This document shows, piece after piece, positions 11,601 to 23,600 of a stretch of 44,619 nt of DNA (position 1 is the first letter of the stretch; each line of letters opens with the position of its first letter). The position numbers and the translations under genes are program-made. The DNA is from Acanthaster planci. Taxonomy: Eukaryota > Echinodermata > Asteroidea > Valvatida > Acanthasteridae. The stretch lies in contig NW_019091654.1 in NCBI RefSeq assembly GCF_001949145.1, forward strand, positions 25,307-69,925, written 5' to 3'. A model generated the notes under the pieces. The model was not told where the DNA came from. It ran no database searches and saw nothing but the letters and a program-made list of their open reading frames with translations.

Positions 11601-14600
11601 GGGCATTCACAGGAGTAGCCGACAGGATCCAACTTGTTGACGCAGACCAATCCCCTCGCAGAACACTCAGCAATCACAGAGGTCGACGTGCATTCGTTGA
11701 CATCTGGTGGTCACAAACATAATAAACGGCAATCCATTCCAAGAAAATTCCGGTGAAACTTACTAGACCGGGGAGGGGCGCACAAGGAGATGCAAATCCC
11801 AAGTTGAATATTTCAATTTCCTATGCATATGACTCCAAAAGGTGTCTCCTCTGAGACACCCTACAGTCACACCACTGATCTCGTGGCTCAAATGCAAAAG
11901 TGTACCCTAGGTTTCTTAATCCCCCCCCCAAAAAAAAACGGCAAGATGGTAAAATCGCCTTATCACAGCTGGGTGTAACATGGGGTGGAAATCTAATTGT
12001 GTATAGGTGTAAACGGTGCACATGGGAATCGTGCTCGGTCTCTTATGGGTAAGCCACAGGGTGCCAAACACAGCAGGATAAGACACAACTCTCCCACAGA
12101 ACATTCCGTCCGTGTATGTACAGTCTCACCTTCATCACAGGTGGTACCCATCCAGAATCGTGTACATGAACAGGTGAAACCATCACTACCCACTGGCGTG
12201 CATGTGCCGCCGTTGTTGCAGGGACTAGGGTTACATCCAATGTCTGTAAACCAAAATGGAACATTGAGCGTCAAGTTCTACGAGGCGCTACAGCTGAGTG
12301 AGATGGAAACAGATCCTTGAGGTGCAACACAGAAGTGGGTATGCAGTGGACTGGGAGATGTAATTTTGTGACTTGCTTTTGCTGGTAGAATCACCAGGCC
12401 AACAGAAACATCCTGTTCCTCCTAATGCATTTGACTCTGCAGACAAATGGAACTTTGCTATGCCTTCATTGTCCGGCGTGTCAATGGTTGCAACATGGGG
12501 ATTGTAACCAGCTGCTCAGAATAAGATACTGCCTAAAAGACAGCAGAAACTTCTGGTCTCCCCCATCAAAATTGGGGACTTCAAGCTGAAACCCCTGAGC
12601 ATTTTCCCAAAGGTATTTCCTCAAAATTTGACTCTAAATTCAGCAAATTTTGTTTGGCAGAGTGGCTCATATAAATATAGTTCTCAATTTACTAGCACAA
12701 AGAGTTAGCTTTATGGCTGAAAGGTTAACCTTATCCAATGAAGTTGCATGACAAGTTCCTGGGGGATTTTCAAGATTTTCCATTTCAAAATTCTTCAAAA
12801 ATTCATAACTTAATTTACTGGACGTTTACACACACGTGTATGCCTGTCTGGTGGCTACTCTAATCTGACAGGAACATCCGTTGATGCCGGAGTATTTCAG
12901 CCAGGCCTGTCGCCTTGTAAAGAGAGCCCAGATTGTGTGGTGTTGCATAATTTTCTTTTGTTCCCGAAACTGGCCCAGTGCGCTGCTGGCATCTTTTCAA
13001 ACGTGGCCAGATTAGCGGTACTGTATCGCTCATCGCTGAAGTGCTTTTGTCCCCATGCAGTCGTAATCCACTTGTACTGAATGCTACAAATAGTGATATA
13101 CTGTTTCAAAACAATGACGGATTACCTCCACTATTGACAACTAAAAAAAATGTTGGCAATTCCCAGCAGCCTAGCCTTTTGTTACAAGGCTCAGCTCCTT
13201 TGTCCGATTTCAGGCACCCGGCTATGTGTACAAACCTAAGGTCTCCATTACCGGCACCCCCGCACAAAGTGGTTCAACCAACCCTGGGCTGATTTTGAAT
13301 TTGCCAAGGCTTCTGAACAGAAATGACTAACCTTAGGAATGATGAGCAATGACAGATTTCAATATCAAGCTTGATTAACATGTATCTTACCAATTTGTAT
13401 GGTGACGGTGAACATGCAGGTGGCCGTTAGGCCAGCAGAGTCCATTGCAGTATACACCACTGGATATTGACCAGGTCCCAGTAACTGGCCAGGCTCAAAG
13501 GTCGTTGTCAGGGTCACACTGCCCGAGTTGTCAGAGGCAGTGGGTGGCGTCCAATCAGCAATGACCTGATCTGCGGCTTGCGCCACTGTGAGCGTGAAAC
13601 TCTCTGGGCAGTTGGTCAAGGTAGGGTTCTGGCCATCTGAGTTGTCAGATGGAAAAAGCAAAGAACAGTCAACTGAATAAAGAGACTTGAACAAGGCGAG
13701 AGTAATGCAAGAAAACTAGTGGCTCAAATCAAATAAAATGGGCCAATCAAATCGTTTCAAATGGCAGGAGTCATGTTCCCAGTCTTCTTCAGCTTCTACA
13801 GCTTTACATGCCATTCCAAAGAGGTGATAAGCCAAGTCTACAGAGCTTGATAAGAGCAGAAATTCTTCTCTCTACACGGACTGTCAAGTTTGATTTACAG
13901 TTCAAATCAAAATTAAACTAACAATCCATGACCATTTTCGGGGTCATTGTGCACAATACACAGGCAACACCCATTAAATCCATTAATTCATTAAATTCTT
14001 TCTTTGGCTCCCAAAGTAAAAAAGCAGTAGCGAAAGTTTAAAGGTGACATCAGTTACAAAGAGTACAGCCCCTCCTCAAGCAAACAAAAACAAAACAATT
14101 GGCTCTACAGCCGGGCCTGGTTTGCAAGTCAAATTTATTTCCGGAGGGAGAGGTTATAAACCTTTTTTTGCCTCATCTCACCAATGACAACGATGGGGAA
14201 GGAGCACGAACCCAATTAAATGAACCAACTAGAACCAACTGAAATTCATCACCGTGTTTGTATTTAATCTCTTCCTGTTTGGAAGATTTACAAACATGGT
14301 CAGACATGGAGGACACAGCATGGATGTTGGTTCTACCATCTCTACCCACTATTAAAACAGTAAACCTCTTGTGCAAATGGCGACAATGGCAAACCTGGAA
14401 AAATTCTCACAGAAAAAAGAATACTGGCGTACCTCTGACAGTTATCCAGAATATACAGGTAGCTTCATTTCCATTGGCATCCCTGGCGGTGTAGGTAACG
14501 CTGTGGGTTCCAATGGGGAAGGAGGCCCCCGGCTCGTGGCTTGGCATCAGAGTCACAGGGTCCGTTGGCGTGCTGTCCACAGTGGGTGGCGTCCAAGAGG

Positions 14601-17600
14601 CCGATCCGGTGTTGGAATTGGAGTCAGTTAAGATGGTATTGTTGGAGGGACAGTTTCTGATGACCGGTGGGGTGTTGTCTGCAGGGAGAACAGAGAACTG
14701 AGCAGGACCAGGGACTTCAAACTTTAATTTGCCCACTGACAAATGACTGGTGCCCTGCCATGATGTGCCGCAGAGATGCTCAATCCGGGGAACGTTCCGA
14801 GAAAAATGCCATATGGATGCCAGTATTGGCATATCCAGTATACGTCTGTGCATACGTGTGAAAAGTATCATGCAATTGAGCATGTTCCCGGTTTGCCAGA
14901 GTGGCATTGAGGCAATCCTCAATCATGCCCAGACACAGGACGTGGCAATGTTGGAACCGGAAGCAAAACGTTGGCCAAGTTAGTGAACAGATGTTCATCG
15001 TCAGTAGAGTGGGCATGTAATGATGCAGTCACTAAGGAACGGAAGGGGTGAATAACCAAAGGGATGCAGACAACAGAAGAATGTAATGCGATTCTTGTTC
15101 AGCTGACTCTATGCCCTTCTCCAACTTTTTAGGGACGGCATACACAATCATTGTATTTATTGTGCATTTCTCATTTATCTATTTATTTACTAAATTTATT
15201 TCTTCAAATGAAAAAAAATAAAAATATGAACTCACCAGTTACAACGACCGTGAAGGTGCAGGTGTTACTATTCCCAGATCTGTCGACAGCCGTGTACTGT
15301 ACAAACACTGGTGAAGTGTCGACGGTGAATATGCTTCCAGGAATGTGGGTTCTGTTCACATCAACCTGACCACTGTTGTCTGTGGCGGTTGGCTCGGTCC
15401 ATTGGACAGACGTGCTGCTCCCACCCGAGTCGCCCGGCTCCACGAAGCCTGATGGGCAGTCAGTGAAGACTGGATCTTCACAGTCTGATATGCGGAGACC
15501 AAAAAAACATGAAATGTCACCTTTAAAAAGAAAACAAAAGTAGCTCCGTCGATCTCTGAAACGAAATTATGACCATGGCATCCGGTTTTTCAGTGGCACA
15601 ATAAATTTTTAGCAATTCTACTCTTCAATTTTAAAGTTCACATACATTTTACGCATGGAGTTTTTACGGGTACCCAGCCCGAAAAAAAGGGGCATTAATA
15701 TCGATAATTGGTCCTGTGCAGGTACCCAGGTACCCAGCACAGGCCTCACCAGATTATCAGTAGATTGGGTAAAGCAGGTAATTTATATGCAAAATATCGA
15801 AAGTTAAGGGTAAAATATTTCGCATGTACACGGGAGCACCACGGCAGTAGATGTACTGCTAAAAGCACCTGACTATCTTATCCCCTATTATAAAATGAAC
15901 TGAGAGTCTGTGGTTTTCCTTGGGTCTCAGACAACTTGCTTAGTGTTAGAGCAAGTGGCATAATTATTCTTGTGGTTGTGGGTTAACACATTGCTTTCTG
16001 GGCTTGATTTGCAGCTGCGTTGGGAATGAAAAATCTATTCATTCAGGTCAGGTCCTTTGGATAAAATAGCAAAGCACAGGTCCAACAAATGGGATCAATA
16101 AACACGAAGAAAGATCCAAGCAAACTTCCTGAAGGATAAGTTTTTCTGGTTGGAAGCACAAGCAATGGTGGACGACTGTCAGAGACAGGAGCTCATTAAC
16201 AGTGAATAAATGAATAAATCTTTTGGACGCACCCCTTATGATGACGTTGAAGGTGCAAGATGCCTGAAGACCAGACTCATCGGTGGCTGTGTAGGTTACC
16301 GGTGTCGGGGTACCATCATTGTGATTGAAGGTACTGCCTGGTGTGTGATCGCTGACGAGTGTGACAGCGCCCTCGTTGTCTGTGGCTGTGGGCTCATTCC
16401 AGCTGACGTTTCGAGACAGAGTCCCTAAATTGGCGCAAAACACCTGATCTGACGGACAGTTGACGAGCATGGGGGCTGTGGAATCTGACACAAAAGATAA
16501 GAGATTTAAAACTGTAACTCAGAAGTCGAACAAATGAAGAAATATTTGAGCAACTCCAACATTGTGCCATTATTTAATGTAAACTGTCGAGAGTGCACAA
16601 CTGCATTACACTCTGAAGCCTATTTAGAAAACTAAATACTATTGGATAGACTGGCATGGCTGGCTGAGGGGCAGTGAAGCAGTCAAGTCCTACACAAGAT
16701 CCCTGGAAGCCCATCAAAAGAAAAACATTCATCACTGGATGTGACATTGCGAGCGTCCAAGCTCTCTACAGTTGGTAGTAAAGGATATCAACTTACCTAG
16801 GACGGTGACATTGAAGGTGCATTTCCCGATATTCCCAGCCTGGTCTTGTGCCGTGTATTCCACAGTCGTCACCCCAAAGTCAAAGATCGTGTTCGGGGAG
16901 ACGTTAGAAACAGAGCTGTTGACGGCCACGTTGTCACTGGCCGATGGCTCCACCCAGGACACATTGGCCATTGTGGTTCCAACTTGGGCCGGAATACTGA
17001 AACTTGCCGGGCAGCCCGTGTAGACAGGATCCTGCATGTCTGTGCAAGAATTCGTCATTGGGAGGGGAAGGTAAAAATCGACAAGTGCACAGAGGTGCGA
17101 GGTCTGATCTTGATGAAATGAGTCAAACTTTTTGACATCTCATTGAAACTGACGCCGAAAAAATGGGTGAAGGTTAATGGAAACCTGAGGCTTTGTTTTC
17201 TTAGTTCATTGCTGTATTGATTTATTCTCTGTTAAAAGAAGATAATTTGAGAAAACCCTTGATAATACAATATAGCTAACAGCCCAAGTGGTCCCCTAGA
17301 TCACAACTGTATCTGATATTTGGTGGAAGGGCAACAACCAGCGATGAACATCTATCCTTACCAGTGACTGTGACGGTGAATATACAGGTTGCCTTGTTAT
17401 TAGCCCTGTCTACAGCAGTATAGTTGACTATGTGGACTCCAATAGAGAAGTTGGCGGGTGGATCATAGTTATTTGTGGTCTGGAGAAGTGGGTCGTTGTC
17501 ACTGGCCGTGGGTGGAGTCCAGATTACCCCAGTGGCGATAGCCTGATCCATGGCGGTGTTTGCAGAGAGATTGCCGGGACAGTTTGTGAAGACCGGGTCC

Positions 17601-20600
17601 TGTGCATCTGTGACAAGGCCAAGTCATCAATGCAAATATGACGAATGGTTGGGTGTGCCGTCCAAAACACAGTTTGCGTCCATTATTTTGTGTTGACACA
17701 TTCAATACACTTTCTTTCAAATTGGTCGCTGCTTCCTTTAATGTTGTGCTTAAACAGAAAGTGCTTAAACAGCAACAAATATATGTCGAAAGCCGATCAT
17801 TCATGCTTCTTGTGTCTTGCCAAACTGCGCATCATAACTGGTGATTGATGAGCAGTTGGTGTCCTTTCTGACCTACCTGTGACTGTCACATCAAATGTGC
17901 AGTTGGCCCTGTTGCCGGATCCGTCGGTTGCCAAGTAGACCACAGGGGTTACCCCAAGGGGATACAGGACGGCGGACGAGTGGGAGGCCTCTACGGTAAC
18001 GGTGATGGCATTGTCGGAAGCAGAGGGGAGATCCCAGGTGACGGTTGCCATGTCTTGGTCGGTGGCAGCGACAGCAGATGCCATGGCCGGACAGTTGGAG
18101 AAACGTGGGGGCTCATTGTCTGGAGGGCGGCAGACATAAGAACACAACCATGTTACATGTACTTACCAGAGGAAAACTACAAAAATCAGAATAACAGATC
18201 ACTCAGTATGCTTTCAAGCTTCTGAATAATCTTAATTTTGGATTTACCCCCTACCTGACATATATTCCTTAACACTGTATACTCTTATCTGAGGGCTTGT
18301 GAAAAAATTCACAAGCTTACTTGGGTGGGACTACCATCCGCAACCTCCTGCTTACTAGTGCAGACATCTTAAACACTCAACCACCGAGCTTGGGAAGGTC
18401 AGCTGACATGTCCAAAGCATGTGAATTTTTTCACAAGCTCTTGGACAAGCACTCAGTATACAGTGTTTATGAATATACGTTGCATAAGTGCAAAACTCAT
18501 AGTTAAAATTAACAACTCCCCGATGCAAAGTACATTCTGAATGATCAAAGCCGATCCTACAAAAAGAGCTGTGCAGTAAAACTAAACTTGGCAATCCAAA
18601 TACTGTGTTCTGTTTATTATAGGCAGTTCACCTTTCTTGAACCCACGTAACAGCACAACGTGACTGTTAAACATGGAGGAATGGATTGTCCATTCCAGTG
18701 GTAGATGGTCAAAATCAAGTCTCATTTTTCCCCTCCTCCAAACTTGTGCCCCGAATTAATATCCAGCAATCCGGGATCATGCCAAGCATTCCAGATTGTT
18801 GGGAGTCAATCCTAGAAGTGAATTCTAGGTGCGAGGATTTCATTTTGCGAACGTGTAGTTAAACATTAAAATCCCGATAGCCGTGTCAGATGTGCAAAAC
18901 CACATGAGGTGTATTAATAGAGTTAAACTTGGTCTAGTGAATATCTATGTCTATCTATGACTTCATCGAATGCAGAGTGCTGATGGCAGGTTTTTGTACT
19001 GGGAATCAGCGGGTGGAGAAACGAATGGGAAACTAACCGATGACAGTGATGTTGAACGAGCAAGTGATGGTGTTCTGTGCTGCATCAGTCGCCGTGTAGG
19101 TGATCGTGTTTAGCCCGACTGGGAGAGGACTACCATTGGCGGGGCTGGATACCAGCGAGGTGACTGCCACATTGTCGCTGGCCTGAGCGTCCATCCAGGT
19201 CATCGTAGCAGTTCCCTTATTAGGATCGGTATTCAGGGAGAAACTGTCCGGGCATGTCACGTTAGGTTTTAACACATCTAAAGTAGAAAACACAGGCTAG
19301 GTTAGCAAAATTTAAGCTCATCTGGTGTTCTCTTCAGCTTGGACACACAGGCCAACTGTGCAGCAAGGTAAAATAATGTTGACCTTCTCCCTCAAAAACA
19401 GGTAAAAATTTTACTACAGAAAGTATGGACCATACCCTGATAATTTAGACTGTTCAGGTTTTGCCTCAGAAACAAGCTGAAATCTTATCCTTACTGTAAA
19501 GCAACTGGGCTTTCTGTAATCCCTCTGATGTGATCCACATTGTGCCGTTTTATTTTATGCAATGTTGTTGTCTTGCCACTGTCCTATGACTGGTAAACCT
19601 ACCCTGCACTGTGACTACAAAGGAACAGGTGATGACGTGGCCCGCATCATCAGAGGCATTGTAGGTCACGGTCGTCAGGCCGACTGGGAATTGGCTACCG
19701 TTGACGTGCGATCCAGGAGAGACGTTCACGCTGCCTGAGTTGTCCTGGGCTTCGGGCTGGGCCCAGAAAACGGGGGCAGTGTCTGACCCAGCGGACGGGT
19801 TGACGGACTCACCGGTTGGACACACAATCCAAGTTGGAGGCTCATTGTCTGTGAAGATTGGAATTCAGAACATTTAGTGGAGATCGAAACAGGTGGCAAT
19901 ATAAACTGTAAAACTGGTCACCTCTTGCCAAAAAAAGAAGAGATAATGCCGTAGAAATGTTGACAAATGCAGAGGGACTGATTCCAATTATTCCTGACAT
20001 CTACAATGATAAGACAAATTTGATTTGGACGCCGTCCTACCATACATCACCTAGACAGAATTGACCCAATTCTATAACTACTGATGGCTCCTTACCAATT
20101 ACTTCAACCACAAAGAAGCACTCCTGGATATTGAGAAAATCTCTATTAATAGTGGCCTGGTGAGTGATATTGTATCTGCCCAGGGGGATGGTGTCGCCTG
20201 AGGCATAAGGGGTTGAACTGATGTCAACTGAGGCACCGACTGGCTCCACATCGGGACTATCCCATGTGACTACGGCTGAGGCTTGTCCCGGATCGGTTGG
20301 CCGTTGGATGTAGACGGGGCAGTTACTGAGGGCTGCAGGGGCATCTAAGCAGAGAGAAAGTCAGAACAGGAATGAGTAAGTGAAAAGCATAAAAAAACCA
20401 TTCATCGCTGTGTAAGACAGGAGATTATATACATGTACTTGAAGGGAGGTTAAAATCAAATTAAATACCTCTAAGTGTCATACAAATTGACGATGGCATG
20501 AGGGTCTTTTCCCACGCGAACAAAGCAATAAAAGGGATGAAAGTTAGTGAATTACTTGAAGAGTATCATCTCTGACCAACATTTTCAAGCACGTCTGCTT

Positions 20601-23600
20601 CTGTTGGTGCCAACAGAAAAAAAAACCAATCACAGATTTCATGTCTCTTTTACCTGAGACTGTGACAGTGAACCTGCAGATGTTTGTGTTGCCACTGACA
20701 TCAGTAACATTGTACATGACTGTTGTGGGACCACCGAAGGTGAACGTGTCGCCCGAGTTGTGGCTCCCCATCAGGGTTGCCAAGTCCACCCCCACGTTGT
20801 CGGTGATCACCAACGGATCCCAGGTCACGACGGCGCTAAGCCCGCTCTGATTCACCAGCTTGATGATCGCCGTGGGACAGTTGGTGAATTGTGGAAGCTC
20901 CGTGTCTGAAACAGAAATAGCAGAAGGCGGTTGTAACTCCCAACTCAGTTTTTAACAGAAATGGTTATCAGTGTTTCTACAAGTTCCAGCTTTTGGCATG
21001 TTACAGGTAGATTTTTTCTCCGTAAAAACTGGGGACAATTTTCTACATATCTAGACAGCTCTTTTTTAAATAATATAAGGTTGTTTAAAGACGATATACA
21101 TGTAATTAACAATGCAAATGTAGTAGCCAAGATTTTAAACTTGGTGCCCTGATTTTGAGTTTGGTGTCAACATTTTAAACGGGGTGGCAAATGATAAAAA
21201 GTCGTTGGGCTGCCAAGCTACTTTTGTTGGCTGGAGAATGTTCAAGGTTCTTCAGAGTATACCAACCTGAAACTCGTATGGAGAAGCTGCATTCTGCAAG
21301 GTTACCGGATAGGTCAGTAGCAACATAGCTGACCTGATGCACACCGACGCTAATCCTGCCCTGGGATGGCCCACTAGTGTCTACGGTCCAATTACCACTG
21401 TTATCATGGACGGTTATTTCGTCCCACATCACCAGTGAGTAGTTCTGGCCAGTTTCAGTCTCCCGCTCCAGCTGGACGGAGGGGCATCCGGTGATCACGG
21501 GATCCTCCTCATCTGATGAGTGACCAAACCATTTCCGACGGAATTTGAAAGTGGAACAGCACACCATACAAACATAAGCACAAGACGGTCTTTAGATCCG
21601 TCCCCGGCACATCCAATATTTAAGGCACTGCTTCGAAGCAAGTTTCCGACAGGAACCCATATGACCAACTAGGGTTCCGACAGGAACCCAAGTGACTAAC
21701 AGGAACCCATTTCTCGAGCACTGCACAGCATTTTGCATTTCAGTTGATGGCCTGCTTTCCCTGAGCAAATATTTCTTTCTTTGCCCTGTGGCTCACTGAC
21801 CTTGTCCCCTAGATCAGTGGGAGGCACACTCGGAGTAAGCAGTATGGAAAGGAAACCCTACCTGTGATGTTAATCTGGAAACTGCACCGCTCCACGTTGT
21901 TATCCAAGTCGGTAGCCGTGTAGACGACAGTGGTCACTCCAATGGGGAACTCAGACCCCGGGGTGGTGCTAGCCATCAACGTGACAGTGCCTGAGTTATC
22001 GACAGCCCCAGGAGAGGCCCAGTCCACCACAGCCGAGTCCATGGATGGGTCGGTAGGCTGAGTGATGTTCCCTGGACACTGTAGGATGACTGGCGATGAC
22101 AAATCTAATGACACAGACAGCAACACAGTCTCAGATTTCCACAGAGAGAATTTGTTCCACACACAAACCTATATCACTAGCTAAGGATAAGCTATGGGGA
22201 GGCACTCAGATAAGACACATGTATCTCCTTTGAAATGTACCTCCTATAGAATCTTCAAGGGGTTGAAAGAACCCTGTACATGGTACAAGTACAACACAAT
22301 TCAAGTTAGGTATGGACACCAGGCAAGCAAAACCAGATTACGTTTGCAGTAGGTACTTGGCATCACTGTTCTCTAGGCCCTGGGCACCAGTGTTTTGCAA
22401 AGACTTGTGTGATTAAAGCACGCCCAACCAGGAAGGCTAAGACTCAAGACTGTATCTATCAACAATTTTGAGTTCGGGTTGAAGAGAACGTCTGACAACT
22501 CACCAAGTATGGTGATGCTGAAGATACACGTGCTTATGAGGCCCACACCATCAGTTGCTGTGTAGGTCACCACAGTGACCCCGATCTCAAATGCCGACCC
22601 TGGAGCAGCACTCATCATCAAGTTGACCGGGTCTCCCGAGTTATCGGAAGCCGTCGGGGGTGTCCAGCTGACGATTGTCGCAGTGGACGTGTTGTCAGCT
22701 GGGTGGGTCATGTTGGCTGGGCAATTGGAAATCACCGGTGGCACGTTGTCATCCATCCCTACCAACAGAATGGTTAATAGCATTTTGGTAGAAAGTTCTC
22801 GCACACCGTACTGGAGGAACTGGCATTCAAGGCACTTTGATGGGTGCTTGTAAGTTTATTGACCTTAACACACTTGAGGAAGAACCTACCATGAGGTTTA
22901 GAAGGGACTTCGCTATTCAGCATCATGGAAAGAGATTTGGACTCGGAAAAATGCTAAAAAATTGAAGGCATTATGATTTCCATTATAGAAAGCGACCCTT
23001 TCAGACACTTGAACATGAGTACATTTATAAACAGATCTCTTCACACAAAAATGCAGCATGATTGCTTTTACAAGCAATTAAAAAATAATTAGGTGAGCAA
23101 CACGTGACACTCACCGACCACAATCACGGCAAAGATGCAGACTCTCATGTTGTTAGCCCGATCCTCGGCAGTGCAGATGACATTATTAGAGCCGATCGGG
23201 AAGTAGGCGCCGGAATTCATGCTGCAGCTCAGCGTACTGAGGCCGCTGGCGTAGTCCGTGGCATTGACGGTGGGGTAAGTTACATTCGTGCCCCCTTGAT
23301 GGGTGAAGGTGCTGACAGATACTTGTGCTGGGCACTCAATTACTGGCATCTCATTGTCTAAGTAAGTTGCGAGCAAATTGGATGTACAGAATCACTGTAA
23401 GTGCTGGCTCACATGGACGGAAATCCGGCAGGGGGGGGGAAGGGGGACATGTCCCCTCCATGAATTTAGTACGGGGAGACACAATGTCAAATGTCCCCTC
23501 CAATGTTTTAAGGAAAACAAAATACTAAAGGAATTGATGGATTGAGGATTTTGCCTTTTGAGTTTAAATAAATGGAATAAGGGAGCGTTTCATAATTGTT

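Larger units (their letters stand above)
5257..11703 (-). repeat. Tandem duplication of a five-exon EGF-SEA-cbEGF module
   Basis: Exons 5106, 5257, 6219, 7084 and 7628 correspond one to one with 8728, 9561, 10157, 11119 and 11560. Lengths of the four longer exons are identical (76, 220, 128, 144). Introns also match, for example 5333-5411 with 9637-9715, and 5645-5700 in part with 9735-9790. Each copy has private insertions. Confidence 0.9.
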
